Source: Propionibacteriaceae bacterium
Lineage (GTDB): Bacteria > Actinomycetota > Actinomycetes > Propionibacteriales > Propionibacteriaceae
Assembly (NCBI GenBank): GCA_003153855.1
Contig: PMBM01000075.1
Span: 16,238-31,953 of the forward strand
Length of the DNA stretch: 15,716 bases
Reading direction: 5' to 3'
The notes under the pieces: model-generated
Databases searched by the model: none
Seen by the model: only the letters and a program-made list of their open reading frames with translations
What the model was told of the DNA's origin: nothing
Made by a program: the position numbers and the translations under genes
Part shown: in pieces, positions 7,189 through 14,579 of the stretch
Layout of the letters: each line of letters opens with the position of its first letter
Position numbering within the stretch: position 1 is the stretch's first letter

Positions 7189-7206
7189 TGTGAGAGTTCT
7201 CTCACA
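7189..7206. promoter_or_regulatory. 18-bp palindrome, candidate operator of the CAP-protein gene
   Basis: TGTGAGAG (7189-7196), two bases TT, and CTCTCACA (7199-7206) form a perfect inverted repeat of 8-bp arms. A 2-nt loop is too small for a good RNA hairpin, so a homodimeric DNA-binding protein is the likelier reader. The outer TGTGA/TCACA resemble CRP half-sites, but they are 8 bp apart rather than the usual 6. A further half-like GTGAGAG occurs at 7257-7263. The regulator is unknown. Confidence 0.45.
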
Positions 7207-7250
7207 TTCTCCCGTGCGCAAAGAATTCGTGTTCCTCAACCTCTAGTCAA

Positions 7251-7306
7251 CTTAACGTGAGAGACGCCTCATGATCCCGAGGCACATTCCCGGTTCCCCT
7301 TAACGT
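7251..7306 (+). repeat. Direct repeat CTTAACGT upstream of the CAP-protein gene; second copy may hold the -10 box
   Basis: CTTAACGT occurs at 7251-7258 and again at 7299-7306, 48 bp apart start to start, in the only stretch of the window with several AT-rich words. Both contain TAACGT, which fits the TANNNT -10 pattern. Use of the second copy would put transcription start near 7313-7314, giving either a 42-nt leader for the ATG at 7356 or a leaderless GTG at 7314. Between the copies, GCCTC (7266-7270) and GAGGC (7279-7283) form a small inverted repeat. Confidence 0.35.
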
Positions 7307-7355
7307 TCGTCGCGTGAGCCCATTGAGGCTCCTTCGATCCGGGGGGATTGAGTGT

Positions 7356-8156
7356 ATGAGGACTAATCGGTTTGTCCGTCGCGCCGCGGCGTTGGCCATC
7401 ATGGTGGCGTCTGCCGCAATGTCGGCAGGAGTCGCACATTCCGCCGACAGCAGCGAGGCTCCCGTCGTCACGGTGAACAACGCGCCCGCGGCCGACTGGG
7501 TGGGTACGAAGAGCCAGGCCGTCGCCGACGACCCGGGCGTACCGTCGAAGTCGACCACCAAGGTCACCGTCGCGAAGCCCCCGTCCGTGACCACCCTCAC
7601 CCGTGACCCCGCTGCCCCCGCACCGGCCGCCACCTCTCCGGTCCCCGCGTCCCAGCCCGCCAAGACCACGAACTCGAAGACCGCGACGAAGGTCAAGGCC
7701 GCCTCGACTACGGCCGCGAACACGTCGACCACGACGAAGACATCGACCGTCTCCACCCCCCTGGCGCCGCCAGCGACGACGGGCTCCGTGACCGCGCGTC
7801 AGGATCTTGCCGCCGCAGTCGCGTCCGCCACGAACGCGCAGCGGGTGGCGGCGGGCCTCAGCGCCCTCTCGTACAGGTCCTGCAGTGTGCCGGCGTCCTG
7901 GGCGCTTCACATGGCAGCCGCGGGCAGCCTGACCCACAACACCATGATGACCGTGCTCACCTCGTGTGGCGGAACCACGACCGCGGGGGAGAACATCGCC
8001 GTCGGCTTCACCAGCGTGTCGGCAGTGACCGCCGGCTGGATGGGATCGGCCGGGCACAAGGCGAACATCCTCAACCCGAGCTACAAGATCATCTCGGTGG
8101 GCGTCGCGCAGGCTGCGAACGGGACGTACTACTGGGTCGAGGACTTCACCGGCTAG
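7356..8156 (+). CDS. Secreted CAP/SCP-domain protein with Thr/Pro/Lys-rich linker
   Basis: CAP-superfamily (SCP/PR-1-like) proteins are secreted; bacterial ones are poorly characterised. The 266-residue product has a Sec signal peptide (MRTNRFVRR, a hydrophobic core, then AHSA before D31), a low-complexity linker rich in Thr, Ala, Pro and Lys (about 60-145), and a C-terminal CAP domain (about 147-266). The CAP cavity residues are present: His194 in SLTHN, Glu212 in GENIAVG and His234 in SAGHKANIL, along with the N..R...GL..L opening and a YYWVEDF ending. Cys176 and Cys204 could form a disulfide. The linker suggests display through or on the cell wall. ATG 7356 (GGGGGG at 7341-7346) gives a normal signal peptide. 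GTG 7314, 7 nt after TAACGT, would add 14 residues and is the alternative start. Confidence 0.82.
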   Translation: MRTNRFVRRAAALAIMVASAAMSAGVAHSADSSEAPVVTVNNAPAADWVGTKSQAVADDPGVPSKSTTKVTVAKPPSVTTLTRDPAAPAPAATSPVPASQPAKTTNSKTATKVKAASTTAANTSTTTKTSTVSTPLAPPATTGSVTARQDLAAAVASATNAQRVAAGLSALSYRSCSVPASWALHMAAAGSLTHNTMMTVLTSCGGTTTAGENIAVGFTSVSAVTAGWMGSAGHKANILNPSYKIISVGVAQAANGTYYWVEDFTG

Positions 8157-8166
8157 ACATTCGCGA

Positions 8167-9540
8167 TCAATATGCCTTCGACACCGTCGACATATTGAAA
8201 TCCGGTACTCGAAGTGCGGGCATCTTCGTGAACGTGAACCAGTCGTTCCATTCTCTGCACAACGTCTGCTCAGTGGCGGACGCCTGTACAGCTCGGTGCA
8301 GCAGGTCGACCGGCGACTCGTTGAAGCGGAAATTATTCACCATTCCCACGATCTCGCCGTCCTCGACGAGATAGACGCCGTCACGGGTCAGGCCGGTGAC
8401 GAGCAGCGAGGAGATGTCGACCTCGCGGATGTACCACAGGCAGGTCAGGAGCAGACCGCGGGTCGTCGACCGGATCATCTCGTCGAGCGTGATGCTCGAT
8501 CCGGCGTCCAGCGTCAGGTTGTCGCTGGGGAAGGCGTACTCCTGGCCCGAGGCGGCGGCCGCAGCCCGCGTGTACGGGAGGCGCTCGAGCGTCCCGTCCC
8601 GTAGCCAGTCGATCGCCTCCGCGGGAGAGCCGCTGTCGTACACGGAGGTCAGACCGGGAGCCGAGCCCTCCACGATCGCGAACGGTGCCGCTGGCAGGAC
8701 CCCGGGTCCGCTCGTGAGCGTGAGCGGCAGCGGCGACAGCGTCTCGCCCACCCGCGTGGTGCCCGGTTCCTTGCCGGCGAACACGGTGCGGCCCTGCTCG
8801 GCGTCGCGCCCGCTCGCCGTCCAGTACGTCAGGATCATGAGGTCGGCGACAGCGCTCGGGGGCAGGATCGTCTCGTACCGCCCGGCCGGGAGCTCGATGC
8901 GGTTCTCGCACCAGGCGAGCCGTCGTGTCACCTCCGCAGCAAGGGCGTCGGCATCCACGTCGGCGAAGTCGGTGGTGGCCTGGCCGACCCACGCGGACCC
9001 GATGCGGTCGGCGTGCTTGGCGTTGAGCTCGACCTTGCCGGAGCGCTCGACCGTACGCCGCCGAGCGCCGGCGCTGGTGGCCAGCCACACGGTGGAGACG
9101 TGGTGCTCCGCGTACCCGAACGTCTCCGTGCCGGCGTCGCGCGACGCCCTCAGTGCGCGACCGAGTCCCTGGGCGAAGTCGGAGAACACGGCGATCGTCG
9201 TTCCCACAGCCTCGTCGGCAAAGTCCGCATCCACTGTCGCCTCGGGCAGGGGGGCGCTGTCGTCGCTGGCGGGTGCGTCGAGGGCTGCGGCGCAGGCCTG
9301 GGCGACGAGCCGGCGAAGGTCGTCCTCGCTGGTGACGGGCCCCGACAGGACTCCGGCGTGCCCGATCCCGTCCGTACGCCTGATGGCGATGACGGTGGCC
9401 GAGCGATGGTGCATCTGCCCGTTCGTGGTCAGCATGTTGATCGCCCAGCGCAGGTTCGCCTCGCCTGTGTCCCGGACGATGACGATGCACTCGTCGCTGG
9501 TCGCCGCGGCGAGCCCGGCCTCGATCCAGTCGGTGATCAT
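8167..9540 (-). CDS. tldE: TldE/PmbA, non-catalytic subunit of the TldD/TldE metalloprotease
   Basis: TldE (also called PmbA) pairs with TldD; in Escherichia coli the heterodimer degrades unfolded or leader peptides, including those of microcin B17 and CcdA. The 457-residue product aligns by pattern with the PmbA/TldD superfamily: an N-terminal region with ANLRWAINMLTTNG, a central stretch SAWVGQATTDFADVD, and the C-terminal half with TTRGLLLTCLWYIREVD, SSLLVTGLTRDGVYLVEDGE and NNFRFNESP. It has no HExxxH motif, as expected for the partner without the zinc site. The start ATG (9540) overlaps the stop of tldD by 4 nt. The 3' end is only 10 bp from the convergent CAP gene. No RiPP precursor or modifying enzyme is nearby. 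Confidence 0.87.
   Translation of the reverse strand: MITDWIEAGLAAATSDECIVIVRDTGEANLRWAINMLTTNGQMHHRSATVIAIRRTDGIGHAGVLSGPVTSEDDLRRLVAQACAAALDAPASDDSAPLPEATVDADFADEAVGTTIAVFSDFAQGLGRALRASRDAGTETFGYAEHHVSTVWLATSAGARRRTVERSGKVELNAKHADRIGSAWVGQATTDFADVDADALAAEVTRRLAWCENRIELPAGRYETILPPSAVADLMILTYWTASGRDAEQGRTVFAGKEPGTTRVGETLSPLPLTLTSGPGVLPAAPFAIVEGSAPGLTSVYDSGSPAEAIDWLRDGTLERLPYTRAAAAASGQEYAFPSDNLTLDAGSSITLDEMIRSTTRGLLLTCLWYIREVDISSLLVTGLTRDGVYLVEDGEIVGMVNNFRFNESPVDLLHRAVQASATEQTLCREWNDWFTFTKMPALRVPDFNMSTVSKAY
8168..8197. terminator. Two-part hairpin between convergent CAP and tldE genes
   Basis: CAATATG (8168-8174) pairs with CATATTG (8191-8197), and inside it TCGAC (8178-8182) pairs with GTCGA (8186-8190) around a 3-nt loop. 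A 3-nt bulge separates the two stems. The structure starts 12 nt after the CAP-gene stop and covers the last codons of tldE on the other strand. It is symmetrical, so it could serve both transcripts. No T-tract follows on either strand, so its strength as an intrinsic terminator is uncertain. Confidence 0.45.
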
Positions 9541-11033
9541 GCGTGGGCCCCCTCGGCCTCGGTGTTGAGCACGTTGACGGAGCGGAACAGCGCTGCAGGA
9601 GCACCGTGCGACACGGGCGCCGACTGACCCGGTTGGCCCTTGCCGCAGTCGAGCGCGCCCATGAGCTTGTACGTGCTCTGCCCGCCGACCGCCTCCATCG
9701 AGCCCCAGAACTCGGTCGTGGTGGCCTGGTACGCGACGTCCGCGACCTGACCGGCGATGCGGCCGTTCTCGATCGCATAGAAGCGCTGGCCGGTGAACTG
9801 GAAGTTGTAGCGCTGCATGTCGATCGACCACGACTTGTCGCCCGTCACGTACAGCCCGCGCTCGACCTGCCCGACGAGGTCGGACACCGTGATGTCGGTC
9901 TCGGCCGGCTGGAGCGACACGTTGGGCATCCGCTGCAGCGGGATGTGGCCGGACGAGTCGGCGAACGCGCAGCCGTTCGACCGACCCAGCCCCTGCTCGT
10001 ACGCCATCTGCCGGTTGAGCTGGTAGCCGACGTGGATGCCGTCCCGCACGATGTCGAAGGTCTGCGCCTCGACGCCCTCGTCGTCCCAGCCGCAGCTGGC
10101 GAGGCCGTGCTCGGTCACCCGGTCGCCCCTCACCGTCATCGCCGGGCTGCCGTACTGCAGACTCCCGAGCGTCTCGAGCTTCGCGAACGAGGTACCGGCG
10201 TAGGCGGCTTCGTAGCCGAGCGCCCGGTCGAGCTCCGTCGCGTGGGCCACGGACTCGTGGATGGTGAGCCACAGGTTGGTCGGCTCGATCACCAGGTCGT
10301 ACCGTCCGGGCTCGACGGACGGCGCCGCAACCTGCTCGGCGAGCCACTCCGGCAGCTGCGCCACCTCGGTGTCGAGGTCCCAGCCCTCGCCCAGCGCGTA
10401 CTCCCAGCCTCGTCCGGCCGGCGGGTTCGTCGTCCGCATCGAGTGGTAGCCCTCGGAGGTGGCCATGACCTCGAGCTGCGGGAACACCCGTACGCGTCGC
10501 TGCACCGTACGGCTGCCGGCGAGGTCCGCGTAGAACTTGTGCTCGTCTGTCATGTCGAGGTTCGCGGTGACGTGGTCGACGCCCGGTCCCGTCGCGAGCC
10601 GCGACAGCTCCACGAGGCGGGCGATCCGCTCCGCGTCGTTCACCTCGAACGGGTCGATGCTGAAGGGGGACACCCACTCACCCACGTGTACGGGCTCGGC
10701 GGCGAGCTCCACCGGACGTGACGTCAGCGGCCGGCTGATCCGGGCGGCGGCGACGGCCTGGTCGGCCAGCGCGGCGGCCCCGTCCACGGTCAGCGTGATG
10801 CCGGCGGCGAAGCCCCACGACCCGTCGTGGATGACCCGGACACCGATCCCGAGGTCCGTCGCGTCGGTGCTGCTCTCGAGCGCCTGGTCGCGCAGCATCT
10901 GCTGGCCGCTGCGGATGCGTACGACGCGTACGTCCGCGTGGGTCGCTCCGAGAGCTCTTGCGCGGCTCAGCGCAGCATCCGCGAGCGCGTCGAGGGGTAG
11001 CGCGGTGAAGCGCGGGTCGAGTCCAGCAGGCAT
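9537..11033 (-). CDS. tldD: TldD zinc metalloprotease subunit
   Basis: This is the catalytic partner of TldE. The 498-residue product has the TldD zinc motif HExxxH as HESVAH (259-264) within LTIHESVAHATELDRALG, and a C-terminal Cys (463, in MGALDCGKGQ) in the position expected for the third zinc ligand. Other family features are the N-terminal domain with GVRVIHDGSWGFAAG (64-78) and the internal EAQTFDIVRDGIHVGYQLNR (322-341). The length is slightly above that of the E. coli enzyme. The start at 11033 is supported by TAGATT 6 nt upstream on this strand and no visible Shine-Dalgarno, suggesting a leaderless message. The natural substrate cannot be inferred from the neighbours. Confidence 0.89.
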   Translation of the reverse strand: MPAGLDPRFTALPLDALADAALSRARALGATHADVRVVRIRSGQQMLRDQALESSTDATDLGIGVRVIHDGSWGFAAGITLTVDGAAALADQAVAAARISRPLTSRPVELAAEPVHVGEWVSPFSIDPFEVNDAERIARLVELSRLATGPGVDHVTANLDMTDEHKFYADLAGSRTVQRRVRVFPQLEVMATSEGYHSMRTTNPPAGRGWEYALGEGWDLDTEVAQLPEWLAEQVAAPSVEPGRYDLVIEPTNLWLTIHESVAHATELDRALGYEAAYAGTSFAKLETLGSLQYGSPAMTVRGDRVTEHGLASCGWDDEGVEAQTFDIVRDGIHVGYQLNRQMAYEQGLGRSNGCAFADSSGHIPLQRMPNVSLQPAETDITVSDLVGQVERGLYVTGDKSWSIDMQRYNFQFTGQRFYAIENGRIAGQVADVAYQATTTEFWGSMEAVGGQSTYKLMGALDCGKGQPGQSAPVSHGAPAALFRSVNVLNTEAEGAHA

Positions 11034-11039
11034 GACGTC

Positions 11040-11045
11040 AATCTA
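11040..11045 (-). promoter_or_regulatory. Putative -10 box for leaderless tldD transcript
   Basis: On the minus strand TAGATT lies 6 nt before the tldD ATG (11033). It fits TANNNT and is close enough for transcription to start at the A of the ATG. TTTCGT lies 17 nt further upstream as a weak -35 candidate. The divergent hisF promoter lies within the same 77-bp gap. Confidence 0.42.
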
Positions 11046-11097
11046 TGCGGAGTCCACCCCGGACGAAACGCCCTCCGGCCGCGCAGCCGACCACCAG

Positions 11098-11103
11098 TAG
11101 GCT
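11098..11103 (+). promoter_or_regulatory. Putative -10 box for leaderless hisF transcript
   Basis: TAGGCT lies 7 nt before the GTG chosen for hisF, and no Shine-Dalgarno sequence is present between them. Same geometry as at 2006, 4357 and 11040. No clear -35 box. Confidence 0.42.
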
Positions 11104-11110
11104 GGCTGGC

Positions 11111-11905
11111 GTGTCAGTCGCGATCCGAGTGATCCCTTGCCTGGACGTTCACGACGGCCGGGTCGTCAAGGGCGTCAACTTCGTCGATCTCCGCGACGCC
11201 GGTGATCCTGTCGAGCTCGCGCGCCAGTACGGCATCGAGGGCGCCGACGAGCTGACCTTCCTCGACATCTCCGCATCCCATGAGGGACGGGCGACGACGC
11301 GGGACATGGTCCGCCGTACGGCCGAGACAGTCTTCATCCCGCTCACGGTCGGCGGCGGAATCGGGAGCGTCGAGGACGTCGACCTCCTCCTTCGCCACGG
11401 CGCCGACAAGGTGGGCATCAACACCGGTGCGATCCGACGGCCGGGCGTGATCGACGAGATCGCCCACCGGTTCGGCAACCAGGTGCTCGTCCTGTCCGTC
11501 GACGCGCGCCGCGAGGAAGGCATGCCGTCCGGATACGGCGTGACCACGCACGGGGGCCGCACGTCTGCGGGCCTCGACGCGCTCGCGTGGGTCAAGGAGG
11601 GGGTCGAACGCGGCGTGGGGGAGATCCTGCTCAACTCGATGGACGCCGACGGGACGACCGCCGGCTTCGACCTGGACATGCTGCGGGCTGTACGCGCGGT
11701 GGCCGACGTACCGCTCATCGCGTCCGGCGGCGCGGGGACGGTCCAGCACTTCGTCGACGCGGTCGCCGCGGGCGCCGACGCCGTGCTCGCGGCCTCCGTG
11801 TTCCACTACGGGACGCTCTCCATCGCCGAGGTGAAGCGGGCCTTGGCCGAGGCCGGCTACCCCGTACGCATCGTCGAGCCGGCCGGGACAGGAGCGGATC
11901 GATGA
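11111..11905 (+). CDS. hisF: Imidazole glycerol phosphate synthase cyclase subunit HisF
   Basis: HisF uses ammonia from HisH to convert PRFAR into imidazole glycerol phosphate and AICAR in histidine synthesis. The 264-residue (beta-alpha)8 barrel keeps the two catalytic aspartates, Asp12 in [10 protein letters not shown] and Asp131 in LSVDARRE. It also keeps the phosphate-binding and core motifs [14 protein letters not shown] (78-91), [12 protein letters not shown] (97-108), [12 protein letters not shown] (147-158), LNSMDADGT and ASGGAGT (204-210). GVNTGA-like wording in place of the enterobacterial SINSAA is normal for actinobacteria. GTG 11111 is chosen because conserved sequence starts at [13 protein letters not shown]; the longer in-frame extension lies under the promoter. 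No other his gene is in the window, so hisF may be at the end of or outside a his operon. The stop overlaps the next start by 4 nt. Confidence 0.94.
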   Translation: MSVAIRVIPCLDVHDGRVVKGVNFVDLRDAGDPVELARQYGIEGADELTFLDISASHEGRATTRDMVRRTAETVFIPLTVGGGIGSVEDVDLLLRHGADKVGINTGAIRRPGVIDEIAHRFGNQVLVLSVDARREEGMPSGYGVTTHGGRTSAGLDALAWVKEGVERGVGEILLNSMDADGTTAGFDLDMLRAVRAVADVPLIASGGAGTVQHFVDAVAAGADAVLAASVFHYGTLSIAEVKRALAEAGYPVRIVEPAGTGADR

Positions 11906-12831
11906 GGGCATGGGTGCCGTACGACTCGCGTGACGAGGTCCAAGCCAGGATCGGCCACCACGACGGTGTCGAGCTCACGCTGCTCAACGACGCCGACGGC
12001 CTCGCGGCGACAGCGGCGGAGGTCGCGTACATCGCGCTCCCGAACTTCACGGCGATGCGCGTCTGGCAGGACCTCCAGCACCTCGACATGCCCGCCCTGC
12101 GGGTTGTCCAGCTCGGCTCGGCAGGCTACGAGGGGATGCCTGCCCTGGTCTCGGACAGCGTCTCGATCGCCAACGCCGCAGGTGTCCACGACGCGGGCAC
12201 GGCCGAGCTCGCGGTAGCGCTCGCCCTCGAGAACCTGCGCGGCCTCGACACGTACGCACGGCTTCAGCAGACCCATGCCTGGGCCCCCGGCTTCGGACGC
12301 TCGCTGGCCGACCGGAACGTGCTGATCTACGGGTACGGCCGCATCGGGTCGGCCGTCGAGCGGCGTGTGGCCGGCTTCGACCCCGCATCGGTGGTGCGGG
12401 TCGCGCGCTCGGCACGTACGGATCCGGAGGTCCACGCCGCCACCGAGCTTCACGCTCTCCTGCCCGGCGCGGAGGTCGTCTTCATCACCGCCCCGGCTAC
12501 GCCTGACACCGAGGGCGTGTTCGACGCAGCGGCACTCTCGCTCCTTCCCGACGGCGCGCTCGTGGTCAACGTGGGGCGCGGCAAGATCATGGACACGGCC
12601 GCGATCGTCGCGGAGGTCGGACGCCTGCGGTTCGCCCTCGACGTCGTCGACCCGGAGCCGCTGCCGGCCGACAGTCCCCTGTGGGACGCCGCCAACGTCA
12701 CCATCGCGCCGCACGTCGGCGGTGCGAACGACTCGGCTCCCGTACGCTACGACCGGCTGATCGAGCGTCAGCTGAGCCATCTCGCCGCCGGGGAGAGCTT
12801 CGACAACATCGTCTGGGGGCCAATGTCATGA
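11902..12831 (+). CDS. D-isomer specific 2-hydroxyacid dehydrogenase family protein
   Basis: NAD(P)-dependent oxidoreductase of the family that holds phosphoglycerate dehydrogenase, glyoxylate/hydroxypyruvate reductase and formate dehydrogenase. The 309-residue product has the Rossmann signature GYGRIG (144-149) and the expected catalytic triad: Arg226 in [10 protein letters not shown], Glu252 in VDPEPLP and His271 in APHVGG. The substrate-binding N-terminal half is divergent ([23 protein letters not shown]). It lacks the C-terminal ACT or allosteric domains of long-form SerA, so a short-chain reductase role is likelier than committed serine synthesis; the substrate is not determined. It starts in the hisF stop (ATGA) with AGGAG at 11890-11894, 7 nt upstream, and overlaps the HIT gene by 4 nt. 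Confidence 0.85.
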   Translation: MRAWVPYDSRDEVQARIGHHDGVELTLLNDADGLAATAAEVAYIALPNFTAMRVWQDLQHLDMPALRVVQLGSAGYEGMPALVSDSVSIANAAGVHDAGTAELAVALALENLRGLDTYARLQQTHAWAPGFGRSLADRNVLIYGYGRIGSAVERRVAGFDPASVVRVARSARTDPEVHAATELHALLPGAEVVFITAPATPDTEGVFDAAALSLLPDGALVVNVGRGKIMDTAAIVAEVGRLRFALDVVDPEPLPADSPLWDAANVTIAPHVGGANDSAPVRYDRLIERQLSHLAAGESFDNIVWGPMS

Positions 12832-13226
12832 CCGACGACTGCCTGTTCTGCGCCATCGTCGACGGGTCGATCCCGTCTCGTCAGGTCTTCGCGGACGACT
12901 CCGCCGTGGCCTTCCTCGACATCCAGCCGTGGCACCGCGGGCACACGCTCGTCGTCCCGCGCCGCCACGTGGTGAGCATCGTCGACGACCCGTCCATCTG
13001 GGGCGACGTGCAGGCTGCCGTCGAGCACGTCGTGCCGTTGCTGATGGACCGGCTCGGCGCCTCGGGCCTCAACGTCCTCATGAGTGCGGGCGCGGTCGCG
13101 GGCCAGGAGGTCATGCACGCGCACGTACATCTCGTTCCCCGCTACCACGAGGTCTCCGGCCTCGACAACCTCCTGGGCCGTGACACGACCGACCTCGACG
13201 CCGTTCTGGCGCAGCTCACGGCATGA
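12828..13226 (+). CDS. HIT-family nucleotide hydrolase/transferase
   Basis: Histidine-triad proteins hydrolyse or transfer nucleotide phosphoramidates and dinucleoside polyphosphates. The 132-residue product has the triad motif HAHVHLV (97-103; His97, His99, His101) followed by PRYHE, an N-terminal CLFC pair (Cys5, Cys8) that often binds zinc in HINT-like proteins, and the family pattern GHTLVVPRRHV (38-48). The length is typical of a single HIT domain. The start ATG shares ATGA with the dehydrogenase stop, and the stop shares ATGA with the mannosyltransferase start, so it is embedded in a coupled unit. No strong Shine-Dalgarno is seen apart from GGGGG at 12815-12819. Specific substrate unknown. 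Confidence 0.9.
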   Translation: MTDDCLFCAIVDGSIPSRQVFADDSAVAFLDIQPWHRGHTLVVPRRHVVSIVDDPSIWGDVQAAVEHVVPLLMDRLGASGLNVLMSAGAVAGQEVMHAHVHLVPRYHEVSGLDNLLGRDTTDLDAVLAQLTA

Positions 13227-14458
13227 GCGAGCTGCTGCACCGGGTCCGGGCCGCCCTCCCGAGGACCGCGGTCGAATGGGTGCCGGCGCTCGTCGTGTCG
13301 TTCGTCCTGCTGCCGCTGGTGATCGTCAACGGGCACATGTGGCCGTACAGCGCGAACACCGTCGACCTGAATGTGTATCGCCTCGCGGTGCAGGACATGG
13401 TCAACGGGCATGACATCTACCTGACCAGCACTCCCGTCGACAACCTCAAGTTCATCTACCCGCCGATCGCCGCCATCCTCATGACGCCGCTGCTGCTCGG
13501 GCCGTACATCGTCTGGCAGATCATCTGGACGGTCGTGGGTACGGGTGCGCTGCTCAGCGTCCTGCGGCGCATCAAGGTGCCTCGCGGCCTGGCGGTGGGC
13601 GTCGTCGCGGCCGCGCTCGTCCTGGCGATGGAGCCGATCCGTACGACGATGGGCTACGGGCAGGTCAACACGATGCTCATGGCGCTGGTCGTCGCGGACC
13701 TGCTGCCGGACGACCCCGGCAAGACCCGCCGCATCCCTCGGGGAGCGCTCATCGGCCTGGCAGCGGCGATCAAGCTCACGCCGCTGCTCTTCGTGGTCTT
13801 CGCATTCCTCATCGTCAAGCACCGGGTCGCGATCATGGCGATCGTCTCGTTCGCCTTCTTCACGGGGATCGCCTGGATCCTTCTCCCGAAGGAGTCGCTG
13901 GAGTACTGGCGCAGCCTCGGCAAGGGCGAGGTCAACACCGCCGGCCCCGTCTACGTGGGCAACCAGAGCATCTCCGGCGCCATGACCCGCTGGTTCGCGG
14001 AGGACCGGAAGACCGTCATCACGGCCCTGGCGATCGGCTTCGTCATCGCAGGGATCGCGACTCTCGTCGCGGCGTGGTGGTGGCGCCGCGGGGAGAAGGT
14101 CTTTGCGATCGGCCTGGTCGGTCTCGCGACCTGCCTCGCGTCACCCCTGTCCTGGACCCACCATCACGTGTGGGCGGCCATCCTGCTCATCGCCGTGACG
14201 ACCAGTAGCACGCTGCCATGGTGGGCCGTGTGGTTGAGCCGGGCCTGGGCCATCTGGATCGCGCTCTGCCTCCCGCTCGCCGTCCTTCCGTACGGCGGTC
14301 ACAAGGAACTGGCGTACACGGTCGGGCAGAAGCTGGTCGGCAACCTCGGACCGACTCTGGGCAGCGTGCTGATCCTGGCGCTGGCCGGACACGCGGTCGT
14401 ACGCATCCTGAGCGCCCGGAGTGCACGATCCGTGGCAATGCCTGTCCCCGTTGACTGA
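13223..14458 (+). CDS. GT87-family membrane mannosyltransferase (DUF2029)
   Basis: GT87 enzymes are polytopic GT-C glycosyltransferases that use polyprenyl-phosphate mannose to build glycolipids and lipoglycans on the outer membrane face; mycobacterial PimE and MptC belong here. The 411-residue product has about ten hydrophobic helices. It has the early acidic motif VDLNVYRLA (47-55), in which Asp48 is at the position of the proposed catalytic base, then FIYPPIAAILM (77-87), GYGQVNTML (144-152), AAIKLTPLLF (181-190), VGNQSISGA (245-253) and SPLSWTHHHVW (307-317). The start ATG is within the HIT stop (4-nt overlap). The acceptor is not evident; a phosphatidylinositol mannoside or lipomannan role is plausible from the family alone. 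Confidence 0.86.
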   Translation: MSELLHRVRAALPRTAVEWVPALVVSFVLLPLVIVNGHMWPYSANTVDLNVYRLAVQDMVNGHDIYLTSTPVDNLKFIYPPIAAILMTPLLLGPYIVWQIIWTVVGTGALLSVLRRIKVPRGLAVGVVAAALVLAMEPIRTTMGYGQVNTMLMALVVADLLPDDPGKTRRIPRGALIGLAAAIKLTPLLFVVFAFLIVKHRVAIMAIVSFAFFTGIAWILLPKESLEYWRSLGKGEVNTAGPVYVGNQSISGAMTRWFAEDRKTVITALAIGFVIAGIATLVAAWWWRRGEKVFAIGLVGLATCLASPLSWTHHHVWAAILLIAVTTSSTLPWWAVWLSRAWAIWIALCLPLAVLPYGGHKELAYTVGQKLVGNLGPTLGSVLILALAGHAVVRILSARSARSVAMPVPVD

Positions 14459-14536
14459 AACGGTGACTTTTCACGCTTCAACCACCCCCGGTGTCAGGCC
14501 CCGATAACCCGAGTGATGTACTTCAACCGGCAACCA

Positions 14537-14557
14537 GTGTCGGGCGCCTCCCGGCAC
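14537..14557 (+). promoter_or_regulatory. Hairpin in the leader of the two-pass membrane gene
   Basis: GTGTCGGG (14537-14544) pairs with CCCGGCAC (14550-14557) over eight base pairs, one of them G-U, around a 5-nt loop. It ends 9 nt before the GAGGGG ribosome-binding site and is not followed by T residues. It could affect initiation or mRNA stability, or be the remains of a terminator for the upstream operon. The promoter in this 121-bp gap could not be assigned. Confidence 0.35.
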
Positions 14558-14579
14558 AGACATCACGAGGGGTTTGACT

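Noticed and set aside
7189..7206. Canonical CRP (cAMP receptor) site
   Set aside because: The half-sites TGTGA and TCACA are separated by 8 bp instead of 6, so a standard CRP dimer would not fit. Kept only as an unassigned palindrome.
7121..7220. Cyclic di-AMP (ydaO-type) riboswitch before the secreted protein
   Set aside because: The GGGGAT...GTGAATCCCC words recall that riboswitch, which does precede cell-wall genes in actinobacteria. The remaining conserved core segments are missing, and the stem includes the helY stop codon.
8167..10677. Single 836-codon minus-strand gene
   Set aside because: It is the tldE frame extended upstream under tldD; TldE begins at 9540, where its ATG overlaps the tldD stop.
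8167..11033. RiPP (modified peptide) biosynthesis locus around tldD/tldE
   Set aside because: No precursor peptide, cyclodehydratase, radical SAM enzyme or transporter lies nearby, so TldD/TldE are read as the general housekeeping protease.
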